NCBI RefSeq assembly: GCF_004514425.2
Contig: NZ_MYFN02000007.1
Coordinates: forward strand, 1-64,000
Direction: 5' to 3'
Origin: Shinella sumterensis
Lineage (GTDB): Bacteria > Pseudomonadota > Alphaproteobacteria > Rhizobiales > Rhizobiaceae
DNA length: 64,000 bases
Shown piece by piece: positions 16,669-26,467 of the stretch (position 1 is the stretch's first letter; each line of letters opens with the position of its first letter). The notes below the pieces were generated by a model. That model was not told the DNA's origin. It saw nothing but the letters and a program-made list of their open reading frames with translations, and made no database searches. The translations under genes were made by a program, and so were the position numbers.

Positions 16669-17397
16669 TTACTCGGAAGCTTCGGAGACATCGGCCGTGA
16701 CGACGGATGTCGAGGTGTCGTCCTTCGGGCGCTCGCCCTCGGGCTGGGAGCCCGTCGCCATGTAGTAGATGGTTTCGGCGATGTTGGTCGCATGGTCGCC
16801 GATGCGCTCGATGTTCTTGGCGCAGAACAGGAGATGGGTGCAGGGCGTGATGTTGCGCGGGTCTTCCATCATGTAGGTCAGGAGTTCGCGGAACAGCGAG
16901 GTGTAGATCGCATCGATCTCGTCGTCGCGCTCGCGGATCGCCTTGGCCTTGTCCACCGAGCGGGTGGCGAAGACATCGAGCACTTCCTTGAGCTGCATCA
17001 GCGCCAGTTCGGCAAGATGCTCGAGACCGCGCGCGAGCTTGCGCGGCATGCCCGAGCTCTGCACGGCGATCACCCGCTTGGCGGTGTTCTTGCCGAGGTC
17101 GCCGACGCGCTCCAACTCGGCGGCGATGCGGATCGTGCCCATGATTTCGCGCAGATCGGCCGCCATCGGCTGGCGCTTGGCGATGGTGACGATCGCCTTC
17201 TCGTTGATCTGGCGCTCGGCATTGTCGAGGATGACGTCCTCGGAAATGACCTTCTGGGCCAGAGCCGCATCGGCGGAAACGAGGGCGCGGACGGAATCCG
17301 CCACCATCTGCTCGGCCGTGCCGCCCATCTCGGAAATGCGGCGGGAGAGGTATTTCAATTCTTCATCGTAGATCGAGACGATATGGGTCGATGACAT
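16669..17397 (-). CDS. phoU: Phosphate transport system regulatory protein PhoU
   Basis: 242 aa, two PhoU helical repeats, each with an E/D-rich metal-binding helix (LGKNTAKRVIAV, ERIGDHATNIAETIYYMATG). PhoU links the Pst transporter to PhoR and keeps PhoB inactive in high phosphate. N-terminus MSSTHIVSIYDEELKYLSRRI is typical. It lies between pstB (104 bp upstream) and phoB. Confidence 0.97.
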   Translation of the reverse strand: MSSTHIVSIYDEELKYLSRRISEMGGTAEQMVADSVRALVSADAALAQKVISEDVILDNAERQINEKAIVTIAKRQPMAADLREIMGTIRIAAELERVGDLGKNTAKRVIAVQSSGMPRKLARGLEHLAELALMQLKEVLDVFATRSVDKAKAIRERDDEIDAIYTSLFRELLTYMMEDPRNITPCTHLLFCAKNIERIGDHATNIAETIYYMATGSQPEGERPKDDTSTSVVTADVSEASE

Positions 17398-17501
17398 CGT
17401 TCTGTCCTTAATACACGAGACGTGTTTTTTCGACGCAATTCCGAACGCAAAACCGCTTCACACTTTTGCTGGAATTGCTTGGGGCTAAGGCGACCAAAAC
17501 G

Positions 17502-18317
17502 TCAGCCGAAGCGGCCCATGATGTAGTCCTGCGTGCGCTGGTCATCCGGGTTGGTGAACATCTTGTCGGTATCGTTCTCCTCGACGAGGTTGCCGAGGTG
17601 GAACATGGCGGTGCGCTGTGACACGCGGGCCGCCTGCTGCATGGAATGCGTCACGATGACGATCGTGAAATTGGCGCGCAGCTCGTGGATCAGTTCCTCG
17701 ACCTTTGCGGTGGCGATCGGGTCAAGCGCCGAACAGGGCTCGTCCATCAGGATCACTTCCGGGCTGACGGCAACGGCGCGTGCGATGCACAGGCGCTGCT
17801 GCTGGCCGCCGGAGAGGCCCGTGCCGCCCTCATGCAGGCGATCCTTCACCTCGTTCCACAGGCCGGCCTTCTGCAGGCTCTGTTCGACGATCGCGTCCAT
17901 GTCGGCCTTCGCCTTGGCGAGGCCGTGGATGCGCGGGCCGTAGGCGACGTTCTCGTAGATCGACTTCGGGAACGGGTTCGGCTTCTGGAAGACCATGCCG
18001 ACGCGGGCGCGCAATTCAACGACATCGATGTTCGGATCGTAGATATCGTCGCTGTCGAGCGTGATGCGGCCGGTGACGCGGCAGCCGTCGATCGTGTCGT
18101 TCATGCGGTTGAGCGTGCGCAGGAAGGTCGACTTGCCGCAACCGGACGGGCCGATGAGCGCCGTGACGGTGTTTTCGCGGACGTTCAGGTTCACGTCATA
18201 GAGGGCGCGCTTCTCGCCGTAATAAACCGAAACGTCCTTGCCGATCATCTTGTAGGAAATGTCGTTCATTTGTCTGTCCAGGGCTTTCTCGACTGCTGCT
18301 TCTGACATCATGTTCAT
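17502..18317 (-). CDS. pstB: Phosphate ABC transporter ATP-binding protein PstB
   Basis: 271 aa. Walker [13 protein letters not shown] signature [10 protein letters not shown], Walker [14 protein letters not shown] and the H-loop THSMQQA are intact. PstB energises high-affinity phosphate uptake with PstA and PstC. I chose the ATG at 18317 ([13 protein letters not shown]) with AAGGA about 8 nt upstream. It follows pstA by 13 bp. Confidence 0.97.
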   Translation of the reverse strand: MNMMSEAAVEKALDRQMNDISYKMIGKDVSVYYGEKRALYDVNLNVRENTVTALIGPSGCGKSTFLRTLNRMNDTIDGCRVTGRITLDSDDIYDPNIDVVELRARVGMVFQKPNPFPKSIYENVAYGPRIHGLAKAKADMDAIVEQSLQKAGLWNEVKDRLHEGGTGLSGGQQQRLCIARAVAVSPEVILMDEPCSALDPIATAKVEELIHELRANFTIVIVTHSMQQAARVSQRTAMFHLGNLVEENDTDKMFTNPDDQRTQDYIMGRFG

Positions 18318-18330
18318 ATGACCGGTCCTT

Positions 18331-19650
18331 CTACCAGCGTCGTTCGAAACGGCGGCGCAGGAGAATCGCACCGACATTCATCAGGATGAGGAAGATGAGG
18401 AGCACGATGATGGCTCCCGACGTGCGCTCCACGAAGGCGCGCTCGGCCTCGTTCGCCCACATGTAGATCTGCACCGGAAGCGCCGTCGCCGGGTCCATCG
18501 GCGTTGCCGGAACGTCGGCGACGAAGGCGACCATGCCGATGAGGAGCAGCGGCGCGGTTTCGCCGAGCGCATGGGCAAGCCCGATGATCGTGCCGGTCAG
18601 GATGCCCGGCATGGCGAGCGGCAGGACGTGATGGAACACGGTCTGCATCCTGGAGGCACCGAGCCCGAGTGCTGCCGCACGGATCGAGGGCGGCACCGCC
18701 TTCAGCGCAGCACGCGTCGCGATGATGATCGTCGGCAGCGTCATGAGGGTCAGCACGAGACCGCCCACCAGGGCCGCCGAGCGCGGGAAGCCGGCAAAGT
18801 TGATGAAGACGGCGAGACCGAGCAGACCGTAAACGATGGAGGGCACGGCGGCGAGGTTGTTGATGTTGACCTCGATGAGATCCGTGAAGCGGTTCTTCGG
18901 GGCAAACTCTTCGAGATAGATCGAGGCGGCAACGCCGATCGGCAGCGACAGGACGAGCACGATGAGCATCATGTAGAGCGAGCCGATGAGTGCCACGCCC
19001 ACGCCTGCGGCCTCCGGACGGCTCGATGCGCCGTTGGTGAAGAGGCCGGTGTTGAAGTGCTTGGAAAGGGCGCCGCTCTCGGCAAGCTGGTTCATCCAGC
19101 CGACCTGCTTGTCGGAGACCTTGCGGTTCGTTTCGGGCACGGTGAGATCGATCTGGCCCTTGAAGGCGGAGTCGAGATCGCCGTGCGCCAGGACGGTCAC
19201 GGTCTGCGTCGTGCCGATGATCGACGGATCGGCGGTCACGAGATTGCGCAGCTGCACGCGCACGCTGTCGGAAATCATGCCGTTGACGGCCTTCAGGCCG
19301 GCACGGTCGTCCTCGCTGACGCCGAGCACCTTGGCGAGCGCGTTGCGCGCGACGACAGGGTAGTTCGCGGTCACGAGCTTCTGCGGATTGGTGGCGCGCT
19401 CGTTGTTCTTGTCGATGATCTGCTCCGAGAACTCGATCGGGATGGTGATCATCGTCTGCTGGAATGCGGTGTAGCCCTTGGAGACGACCGAAAACAGCAG
19501 GAGGAAGAGGAACAGCAGGCCGAAGGCGATTGCCGCCATGCCGTAGAGGCGGAAGCGGCGTTCGGCGGCGTAACGGCGACGCAGGCCGATATCGCGGCGT
19601 TCGGGCTTGGTGGCGATGCCGAGGGCGGGGCTTGTGGAGACCTGGCTCAT
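18331..19650 (-). CDS. pstA: Phosphate ABC transporter permease PstA
   Basis: 439 aa. An N-terminal helix ([20 protein letters not shown]) is followed by an extended periplasmic insert of about 130 residues with alpha-helical content, and the conserved permease domain with the EAA-type loop [26 protein letters not shown] in pieces. The extra N-terminal segment makes it longer than E. coli PstA (296 aa) but is usual in rhizobia. Start overlaps the pstC stop by 4 bp. Confidence 0.95.
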   Translation of the reverse strand: MSQVSTSPALGIATKPERRDIGLRRRYAAERRFRLYGMAAIAFGLLFLFLLLFSVVSKGYTAFQQTMITIPIEFSEQIIDKNNERATNPQKLVTANYPVVARNALAKVLGVSEDDRAGLKAVNGMISDSVRVQLRNLVTADPSIIGTTQTVTVLAHGDLDSAFKGQIDLTVPETNRKVSDKQVGWMNQLAESGALSKHFNTGLFTNGASSRPEAAGVGVALIGSLYMMLIVLVLSLPIGVAASIYLEEFAPKNRFTDLIEVNINNLAAVPSIVYGLLGLAVFINFAGFPRSAALVGGLVLTLMTLPTIIIATRAALKAVPPSIRAAALGLGASRMQTVFHHVLPLAMPGILTGTIIGLAHALGETAPLLLIGMVAFVADVPATPMDPATALPVQIYMWANEAERAFVERTSGAIIVLLIFLILMNVGAILLRRRFERRW

Positions 19651-21131
19651 TCGTACTGCTCCCGGTATTTGCGCACGATGTAGAGGGCGTAGATGTTGAG
19701 GCAGAGCGTGATCACGAAGAGCGTGATGCCGAGCGCGAAGGCTACCAGCGTCTGCGGCGAGGTGAATTCGAGGTCGCCCGTCAGCTGGTTGACGATCTTG
19801 ACCGTCACCGTCGTCATCGGCTCGAAGGGATTGAGCTGCATGCGGGCGGCGACACCGGCCGCGAGCACCACGATCATGGTTTCGCCGATGGCGCGCGAGG
19901 CGGTCATCAGGAGAGCGCCGACGATGCCCGGCAGCGCTGCCGGCATGATGACCCGCTTGATGGTTTCCGAGCGAGTCGCCCCCAGACCGAGCGAACCGTC
20001 ACGCAGGGCGCGCGGTACGGCGGTGATGATGTCGTCCGACAGCGACGAGACGTAGGGGATCAGCATGATGCCCATGACGATACCGGCCGTCAGAACGCTC
20101 TGCGCCTGGATGAAGCTTGCATAATTGCCGGTGACCAGGCCGTTCAGCTGGGCGGAGATATCGCGCAGGAACGGGCCGACGGTGATGAGGGCGAAGAAGC
20201 CGTAGACGATGGTCGGGATGCCGGCGAGCACTTCGAGAAGCGGCTTGGCAACGGAGCGCACGGTCCGCGAGGCATATTCCGACATGTAGATGGCGGCGAA
20301 GAGGCCGACCGGCACGGCGACCAGCATGGCGACGAAGCCGATATAGAGCGTGCCGGCAAGCAGCGGGATCAGGCCGAACTGGCCGGAGGAAGCCGTGGCG
20401 CCCGCCGCGGCGAAACGCGGATCCCAGGTCGTGCCGAAGAAGAACTCCCAGGCCGGAACCATGTTGAAGAAATGGATGGCTTCCGTCGCCATGGAGGCCA
20501 CGATGCCGACCGTCGTCAGGATGGCGATAGAGGAGGCCGCGATGAGGCTGACCAGCATCACGCCTTCGACGCGGTTGCGGGCGCGGAACTTCGGTGCGAT
20601 CGCGCGGTAGGAGACGAAGGCGCCGGCAAGGGCCGCGACGATGACGAGGATCGACAGGAAGGTGCCGCTCGCCTTCGTCATGCGGTTGAGATCGTCGGCC
20701 GACGTGAGCATGTAGGGCGCCGGATCGGCGGCGAGCGGAACACCCTTGGCCGCCAGCACGGTGCGGGCGGTCGCGCTGTCGGCGAACATCGCCTCGCGCT
20801 CTTCGGCCGACAGCGTGTTCAGGCCGCGCGAGATGGCGCCGATCATGTTGTAGGCGAGGTTCTGCTCGGCCTGGGAGGTGGCCTTCACCTCTTCGGGAAA
20901 GCCGCCGCGAACCGTCGAGCTGATGTAGATCGGGCTTGCGATGATCCAGACCAGCATCACGACGAGAGCCGGCAGGACCGACCAGATGGCGACGAAGGAC
21001 CCGTAGTAGCCCGGACGGGAATGCAGGCTCGAAAGCTTGCCGCCGGCAAGCGCGTTGGCGCGCCAGCTTCCGAAAAGATAGCCCGCCACGCCGATCACGG
21101 CGATGATGAGCAAGAGAAGTGAAATACTCAT
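19647..21131 (-). CDS. pstC: Phosphate ABC transporter permease PstC
   Basis: 494 aa, also larger than E. coli PstC (319 aa) because of an N-terminal membrane and periplasmic extension before the permease domain (AYNMIGAISRGLNTLSAEER). The permease domain contains the EAA loop with ALRDGSLGLGATRSETIKRV. Start at ATG 21131 (MSISLLLLIIAVIG) opens the first helix; the in-frame start at 21176 would add residues without homology. A strong 12-bp stem-loop lies upstream, between pstS and pstC. Confidence 0.95.
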   Translation of the reverse strand: MSISLLLLIIAVIGVAGYLFGSWRANALAGGKLSSLHSRPGYYGSFVAIWSVLPALVVMLVWIIASPIYISSTVRGGFPEEVKATSQAEQNLAYNMIGAISRGLNTLSAEEREAMFADSATARTVLAAKGVPLAADPAPYMLTSADDLNRMTKASGTFLSILVIVAALAGAFVSYRAIAPKFRARNRVEGVMLVSLIAASSIAILTTVGIVASMATEAIHFFNMVPAWEFFFGTTWDPRFAAAGATASSGQFGLIPLLAGTLYIGFVAMLVAVPVGLFAAIYMSEYASRTVRSVAKPLLEVLAGIPTIVYGFFALITVGPFLRDISAQLNGLVTGNYASFIQAQSVLTAGIVMGIMLIPYVSSLSDDIITAVPRALRDGSLGLGATRSETIKRVIMPAALPGIVGALLMTASRAIGETMIVVLAAGVAARMQLNPFEPMTTVTVKIVNQLTGDLEFTSPQTLVAFALGITLFVITLCLNIYALYIVRKYREQYE

Positions 21132-21257
21132 TTTAGGAAAGTCTCCTGGCGAGATCATCCGCCCTGAGCGTGCCAAATCGCCCGCTCCGACCGTTCGACT
21201 GGGCGCCCCATTCCCGGCCGAAGAACATGACGTGGGCGTCCCCGCCCGGAAGCCAGA

Positions 21258-21288
21258 GGTCGCCGCGGCGCAAGCTGCCGCGGCGACC
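21258..21288 (-). terminator. Stem-loop between pstS and pstC
   Basis: A perfect 12-bp inverted repeat (GGTCGCCGCGGC / GCCGCGGCGACC) with a 7-nt loop starts 9 bp after the pstS stop and has no T-run. Such hairpins in binding-protein operons usually protect the first cistron's mRNA or cause partial termination, giving excess PstS. Confidence 0.6.
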
Positions 21289-21296
21289 CAAGGTCA

Positions 21297-22331
21297 TTAC
21301 ATGATCTTGCCGTCGGCGAAGGCCTTGCGGATTTCTTCGCGCTCGGCTTCCGGAGCGGCGACGAGGCCGTATTCAGCCAGCGGAGAGTCCGGGCCGATCA
21401 TGTCGTCGCTCGTGAAGAACTCGACATATTCCTTCAGGCCCGGGATGACGCCGAGATGCGCCTTCTTGACGTAGAAGAACAGCGGGCGCGAAACCGGGTA
21501 TTCGCCGGAAGCGATCGTCTCGGTCGAGGGAACGATACCGTTGACGGTAGCGACCTTCAGCTTGTCGGCATTGTTTTCATAGAAGGAGAGGCCGAACACG
21601 CCGATGCCGGACTTGTTGGCCGCGATACGGGCCAGCGTTTCGGTGTAGTCGCCGTCGATGTCGACAGCCAGGCCATCCTTGCGAACGGCGACGCACTTGG
21701 CATGCTGTTCCTTCTCATCGGAAACGGCAGCCTTGATGACGTCGAGCGCACCGGCTTCCTTGCAGCCGGCAGCGAGGATCTTCTCTTCGAAGACCTCGCG
21801 CGTGCCGTGCTTTTCGCCCGGGATATAGGCGGCGATTTCGGCGTCCGGCAGGTCCTTGTTGACTTCCGACCACTTCTTGTAGGGGTTGGCGACGAGCTTG
21901 CCATCGACGACGACTTCAGCGGCGAGGCCGAGATAAAGGTCCTTCGGCACGAGCTTCAGGTCGGCATTGCCCGAGTCCGTCGCGAAGACGATGCCGTCGT
22001 AGCCGATCTTCACTTCCTGGATTTCCGTGACGCCAGCCGCCTTGCAGGCCTCGATTTCGCTTTCCTTGATCGGGCGCGAAGAATTGGCGACGTCGATGGT
22101 GTTCGGGCCGACGCCCTTGCAGAATTCCTTCAGACCGCCCGAGGAGCCGCCGGATTCGACGATCGGGGTCTTGAAGTCGGGATAGGTCTCGGCGAACGTC
22201 TCGGCAACGATCTTGGCATAGGGAAGAACGGTGGAGGAGCCGGCGATCTGGACCTGGTCGCGCGCAACGGCAACGCCTGCGAATGCGGCGGAGGCTACGA
22301 GCGCCGCGAGGGTGAGCTTAAGAGATTTCAT
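21297..22331 (-). CDS. pstS: Periplasmic phosphate-binding protein PstS
   Basis: 344 aa with a Sec signal peptide (MKSLKLTLAALVASAAFAGVAVARD). Phosphate-site segments IAGSSTVLPYAKIVAE and ESGGSSGGLKEFCKG and the TREVFEEKIL loop are present. It delivers phosphate to PstCAB. A possible PhoB-binding sequence lies about 100 bp upstream. Confidence 0.96.
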   Translation of the reverse strand: MKSLKLTLAALVASAAFAGVAVARDQVQIAGSSTVLPYAKIVAETFAETYPDFKTPIVESGGSSGGLKEFCKGVGPNTIDVANSSRPIKESEIEACKAAGVTEIQEVKIGYDGIVFATDSGNADLKLVPKDLYLGLAAEVVVDGKLVANPYKKWSEVNKDLPDAEIAAYIPGEKHGTREVFEEKILAAGCKEAGALDVIKAAVSDEKEQHAKCVAVRKDGLAVDIDGDYTETLARIAANKSGIGVFGLSFYENNADKLKVATVNGIVPSTETIASGEYPVSRPLFFYVKKAHLGVIPGLKEYVEFFTSDDMIGPDSPLAEYGLVAAPEAEREEIRKAFADGKIM

Positions 22332-22426
22332 CTGGGTTCTCCCGAAGAGGACATATGTGGGAAGCGCTCGTCTGGCGCTCTCTGCCGCTGACCGGCGGCT
22401 TCTCTCTACGCCCCGATCGCCATCCG

Positions 22427-22459
22427 TTTTATGTCAGTTTCGCGAAACATTTGTGACAG
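22427..22459 (-). promoter_or_regulatory. Putative Pho box upstream of pstS
   Basis: On the minus strand CTGTCAC and CTGACAT, both close to the Pho half-site CTGTCAT, occur exactly 22 bp apart (two 11-bp PhoB registers) about 95-130 bp before the pstS ATG. The middle 11-mer is poorly conserved, so this is a candidate only. Confidence 0.45.
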
Positions 22460-22520
22460 GCCAAGCCTCTGAAAATAATCGCTTATTTCAGACAGCCACA
22501 GGATGCCGTGACATTGTGTG

Positions 22521-23819
22521 TCAGAACTTCACCGTGAAAACGGTTCCCTTGCCCACTTCGGACCGCACCACGAGGCGTGCCTTGTGGCGGGTGAGGATAT
22601 GCTTGGCGATCGCCAGCCCCAGGCCCGTGCCCTTCTTGGACCGGCTGGCCTCGACATTGACCCGGTAGAACCGCTCGGTGATGCGCGGCACGTGTTCAGG
22701 AGGGATGCCGGGACCGTAATCCCTGACGGAGACCTCGACGGGCGCCCCGCCCGTGCCGCCGGTGAGCGCCACATCGACGCGCTTGCCATCCTGGCCATAT
22801 TTGCAGCCGTTCTCGATGAGGTTCTCGAACACCTCGACGAGTTCGTCCCGCTCGCCGGTGACGGAAACGGGATGGGCGGGCAGGTCGAGCACGATGTCGA
22901 CGCCGAGCTCCGAGGCGAGCGGCTGCAGGCTGTCGCGCACATGGGCGATCAGCGGCACGAGGTCGACGGTCTGATCGGGCGCAACATTCGAGCGCAGCTC
23001 CAGGCGGGAAAGCGACAGGAGGTCATCGACGAGCCGGCTCATGCGCGTGGCCTGCTCGTGCATGATGCCGAGAAAGCGCTCGTGCGCCCTGGTATCGTTT
23101 TTCGCCGGGCCTTGCAGCGTTTCGATGAAGCCGCGCAGCGAGGCGAGCGGCGTGCGCAGTTCATGGCTGGCATTGGCGACGAAGTCGGAGCGCATGCGAT
23201 CGATGCGGCGCGCCTGCGAGACATCGCGGAAGGTCAAAAGCCAGAGCGGTTCGCCGGATTTTTCGGCCAGGGGCGCGATACGCACCACATAGACCGTCTC
23301 GGACGGCAGGCGCTCGGCATGCTCCGTCTCGCGCGGCTGGCCTGTCGCGAGGGCTTCGCGGACCATGTCGAGGATGCCGGGTGCGCGGATGCGCCCCGCA
23401 AGGTCGCTTCCGAGCGGGATCGCCCCGAAGACCGCCTCTGCGGCCCGGTTCTGCAACTTGACGGTCTCGCGGGCGGAAATCAGCAAAGCCGGCGCGTCCA
23501 GCGCGCCCAGGACGGCGGCGATGGCGGACAGGTCATCCTGCCGGGCCGCCGCCTCATCGTTTTCGGGCACCGCGGCAGCCGGCACCGCCATGGTGCGCGC
23601 ATTGCCTTCGGCGGCACGCCGGTCGGTGCGCACGAGGCCGGCAATGACGAGCAGGAGCACGGTGAACGAGACCCAGCCCGGGTGCAGGCCGGCGAGCCAC
23701 ATCACGAAGCCGACAAAGATGGCCGAGGCGATGAGAACGCGTTCGCCCCACAGTTGCGTTGCCAGCCAGCCGAGGATCGTCCGCTGATCCGTCACCGCCA
23801 CCCATTCCCTTGCAAGCAT
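22521..23819 (-). CDS. phoR: Phosphate regulon sensor kinase PhoR
   Basis: 432 aa. Two N-terminal membrane helices (VLIASAIFVGFVMWLAG, VSFTVLLLVIAGLV) are followed by a PAS domain, HisKA with the phospho-acceptor His in VANASHELRTPLASLRGF, and HATPase_c (N-box ENLIENGCKYG, DYGPGIP, GTGLGLAIAKHIL). It phosphorylates PhoB. It is the first gene of the minus-strand Pho/Pst series, 189 bp before pstS. The ATG at 23819 fits the short cytoplasmic N-terminus. Confidence 0.94.
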   Translation of the reverse strand: MLAREWVAVTDQRTILGWLATQLWGERVLIASAIFVGFVMWLAGLHPGWVSFTVLLLVIAGLVRTDRRAAEGNARTMAVPAAAVPENDEAAARQDDLSAIAAVLGALDAPALLISARETVKLQNRAAEAVFGAIPLGSDLAGRIRAPGILDMVREALATGQPRETEHAERLPSETVYVVRIAPLAEKSGEPLWLLTFRDVSQARRIDRMRSDFVANASHELRTPLASLRGFIETLQGPAKNDTRAHERFLGIMHEQATRMSRLVDDLLSLSRLELRSNVAPDQTVDLVPLIAHVRDSLQPLASELGVDIVLDLPAHPVSVTGERDELVEVFENLIENGCKYGQDGKRVDVALTGGTGGAPVEVSVRDYGPGIPPEHVPRITERFYRVNVEASRSKKGTGLGLAIAKHILTRHKARLVVRSEVGKGTVFTVKF

Positions 23820-23963
23820 CTCAGCCTCCGCGCCCCGCCGATTCTCGATGGATAGCGCGATTTCATGACATGTTTTTCACGGTGCGCTTGAATTCGCAAT
23901 GCGCTTATGGCCACCTTTCGGTGAAGCGGCGTGCGCCGCGGTCTGTGCCTGGAGGAGCGAACG

Positions 23964-24845
23964 ATGGCGGAAGTGGCCGAAAACCGGTCTGTCGAACTGG
24001 ATATCAAGGGCAAGAAGCGGGTCTTCGACATCGACGATCCCGTGCTGCCCGACTGGATCGAGGAGAAGGCCTTCGGCTCCGACGACTATCCCTACGACAA
24101 GAAGCTCGACAACAAGGAATACGAGAAGACGCTGAAGCTTCTCCAGATCGAACTGGTCAAGGTGCAGTTCTGGCAGCAGAAGACCGGCAAGCGCATCATG
24201 GCCGTGTTCGAGGGCCGGGACGCGGCCGGCAAGGGCGGCGCGATCCATGCGACCATGTCCTACATGAACCCGCGCTCCGCGCGCATCGTCGCGCTCACCA
24301 AGCCCACCGAGACCGAGCGCGGCCAGTGGTACTTCCAGCGCTATGTCGCCACCTTCCCCACCTCGGGCGAGTTCGTGCTGTTCGACCGCTCCTGGTACAA
24401 CCGCGCGGGCGTGGAGCCCGTCATGGGCTTCTGCACGCCCGAGCAATACGAACGCTTCCTCAAGGAAACGCCGCGCTTCGAGAAGATGATCGTTTCGGAC
24501 GACATCCATCTCTTCAAGTTCTGGCTCAATATCGGCCGCGAAATGCAGCTGAAGCGGTTCCACGACCGGCGGCACGATCCGCTCAAGGTGTGGAAGCTCT
24601 CGCCGATGGACATAGCCGCGCTCAACAAGTGGGACGACTACACGGAAAAGCGCGACCGGATGCTGAAGGAAACCCATTCGGACCACGCGCCGTGGACCGT
24701 GATCCGCGCCAACGACAAGCGGCGCGCGCGCATCAACCTGATCCGCCACATCCTCACGACGCTCGACTATGACGGCAAGGACAAAAAGGCGATCGGCGAG
24801 ATCGACGACAAGATCGTCGGCACGGGCGTCGGCTTCGTAAAATAA
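23964..24845 (+). CDS. ppk2: Polyphosphate kinase 2
   Basis: 293 aa, single-domain PPK2. Walker [12 protein letters not shown], Walker B/lid [18 protein letters not shown], and [17 protein letters not shown] are the family signatures. PPK2 transfers phosphate between polyphosphate and nucleoside diphosphates, usually favouring nucleotide synthesis. A strong GGAGGAG lies 7 nt before the ATG at 23964. It is divergent from phoR with about 144 bp between them, consistent with a phosphate-responsive role; the same order occurs, to my knowledge, in S. meliloti. Confidence 0.95.
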   Translation: MAEVAENRSVELDIKGKKRVFDIDDPVLPDWIEEKAFGSDDYPYDKKLDNKEYEKTLKLLQIELVKVQFWQQKTGKRIMAVFEGRDAAGKGGAIHATMSYMNPRSARIVALTKPTETERGQWYFQRYVATFPTSGEFVLFDRSWYNRAGVEPVMGFCTPEQYERFLKETPRFEKMIVSDDIHLFKFWLNIGREMQLKRFHDRRHDPLKVWKLSPMDIAALNKWDDYTEKRDRMLKETHSDHAPWTVIRANDKRRARINLIRHILTTLDYDGKDKKAIGEIDDKIVGTGVGFVK

Positions 24846-24908
24846 GGGGATGAAGATCCCGGCGGGCCCGGGGCCATCCCGCGTCACGCCAGGGCTAGGC
24901 CGGGCCTC

Positions 24909-26042
24909 TTATTCGCCCGGCAGGATGCGGACGGCGTAGAGGTTCACGCCCGCGCCGCCGCCGGCAATGTCGCTGTTGAGCAGCAGATGCCCCGGCTCGC
25001 TCGGCGAAAGCGAGCGGTCGAACTCCACCTGGAACAGAATGTCCGTGCGCTCCGACACCGTGAAGCGATGACGCCCGCAGCCGCCCATGGTGGAGAAATC
25101 GCACTCCACCGATACCTGCACCGGCTTGTCGCCGGCGGCCTGCACGGTGAGCGCGATCGTCGAGGTCTTGCCGCCCATCTCGCCCAGGACCTCCGGCGAT
25201 ACCTCGATTTGCACCGCACCGTCACGCTCCGGATTTGTCGAGGTGACGCGCACGGCCTGCCCGTCGCTGGTGCTGACCGATTCGAAGCGGCCGGCCGCGC
25301 CGGCGGAAAGCTTGGCGACGTCGCCCGGCGTGAAGACCGGGCGCCAGTCGGACGTAAACCGGCTCTGCGTATCGAGCGCCTTCTTGATCGGGTCCTCGCC
25401 GGAGAAATCCTCCGCCGAAACCCGGGCCGGCGGCCTGGAATCATCCTGCAGGTCATCCAGCAGCCCGCTCGATGTCACCCACCAGGCAAGCGCGCCGAAG
25501 GCCGCGACCAACGTCGCGAGCACGAGGAGGAAGGAAAACAGCCGCCCGCGGCGCTTGCGCGCCTTGGCGACGCGCTCCGGACGGAAATCGGAAGGCTGGC
25601 TTGCGGGCGTGGCCGCAGCCGCCGTCGCCTGTGCGCCGCCTTCACCAAGACGCTCCATGCGCTCGGGTCGAATCGCACCCATATCGCCCGCGGGCGCCCG
25701 GCGCTCCGGTTCGATGCGCGGTTCGGCCTCCAGCGTCGGTTCGGGCCGGGTGCCGCGCTCGGCGCGCATCTCCGGTTCCGGCCGCATCTCGACCCGCGGC
25801 TCGGCACGAACCTCGCTTACAGCGGCGCTGGCCTGCGCGCGTTCCTCCGCCTCGATCTGGCGGATCGTCGCCTCGAGCCGGTGGCGCTGCGCCGCCACGG
25901 CCTCGGGATCGTTGATGTCCTGCTTGCGTAGCCCGGCCTCGAGCGCGTTGCGCGCCGACTGGTAGATGCGCGCGCGCACCTCGGCATTGCCGCGTTCCGA
26001 GCGCGTCAGCGCATTTCTGATTGCCGCTTCCAGTCCGCTCAC
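24909..26042 (-). CDS. Unrecognised single-pass membrane protein
   Basis: 377 aa from a GTG at 26042 with GAAGGA 6 nt upstream. Residues 1-70 are helical and charged (LEAAIRNALTRSERGNAEVR). Residues 75-165 are a low-complexity Pro/Glu/Arg segment with repeated EPR/RPE units. One membrane helix lies at about 168-190 after an Arg/Lys stretch. The remaining 185 residues are probably periplasmic, with two Cys (VECDFSTMGGCG) that could pair. I do not recognise the family. The topology suggests a cytoplasmic interaction domain tethered to a periplasmic sensor or binding domain. Confidence 0.75.
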   Translation of the reverse strand: MSGLEAAIRNALTRSERGNAEVRARIYQSARNALEAGLRKQDINDPEAVAAQRHRLEATIRQIEAEERAQASAAVSEVRAEPRVEMRPEPEMRAERGTRPEPTLEAEPRIEPERRAPAGDMGAIRPERMERLGEGGAQATAAAATPASQPSDFRPERVAKARKRRGRLFSFLLVLATLVAAFGALAWWVTSSGLLDDLQDDSRPPARVSAEDFSGEDPIKKALDTQSRFTSDWRPVFTPGDVAKLSAGAAGRFESVSTSDGQAVRVTSTNPERDGAVQIEVSPEVLGEMGGKTSTIALTVQAAGDKPVQVSVECDFSTMGGCGRHRFTVSERTDILFQVEFDRSLSPSEPGHLLLNSDIAGGGAGVNLYAVRILPGE

Positions 26043-26467
26043 GTCCGATCCTTCTCGGCGACCGCACCCCGCCGCGGCCAAACACATCTGTGGAAAGAGC
26101 CTCACTTTCCGGCTTTTGTTGGTTTTTGCGTAACGTTTGCCGCGAATTTGCGCAAGTCTCGGCGTCCCAACCGCCCTCCTTCTCCGGGGATAAGCTGCGC
26201 TGGAGCCCCCAGCGGGCGAGCCGCGATCCCTCCTGCCGCCATAAACGCGAATCGGCACCGGCGCGTGATGGGAGGGGTTCGTCCGGGATATGACCGGCAC
26301 TATCGGCGTCCTGCCGTGCGGCAGGCCGGCCGGAGCGGCGAATCGCGACAGGCCGCATTCGTTACCATGCCCATTCCCTTTGCTGCCCTGACTTCAGCCT
26401 CTTTTCACGTCGCATTCCCGCTGCTATCCTTTTGACGTTTTCGTAAACGTCAAAGAAGGACGTCTTC
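26043..26467. other. 425-bp divergent intergenic region
   Basis: No gene is supported between the membrane protein and the nitronate monooxygenase. The right end carries an inverted repeat at 26432-26453 described separately. The rest shows no strong hairpin or RNA motif that I can recognise. Confidence 0.5.
26432..26453. promoter_or_regulatory. TTGACGTTT/AAACGTCAA inverted repeat
   Basis: Two perfect 9-bp arms, TTGACGTTT and AAACGTCAA, are separated by TCGT and end 14 bp before the ATG of the nitronate monooxygenase gene. The position suggests a regulator-binding site overlapping the promoter or 5' end. A shorter relative occurs before fadD. Confidence 0.5.

Noticed and set aside
19464-21122. 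A 552-aa plus-strand frame opposite pstA and pstC
   Set aside because: Low-complexity Gly/Arg/Asp/His translation, no recognisable domain, and the two permeases on the other strand have clear family motifs.
23820-23963. Possible Pho box between phoR and ppk2 (ATGTCATGAAAT on the minus strand)
   Set aside because: Only one half-site resembles CTGTCAT and the 11-bp repeat is missing.
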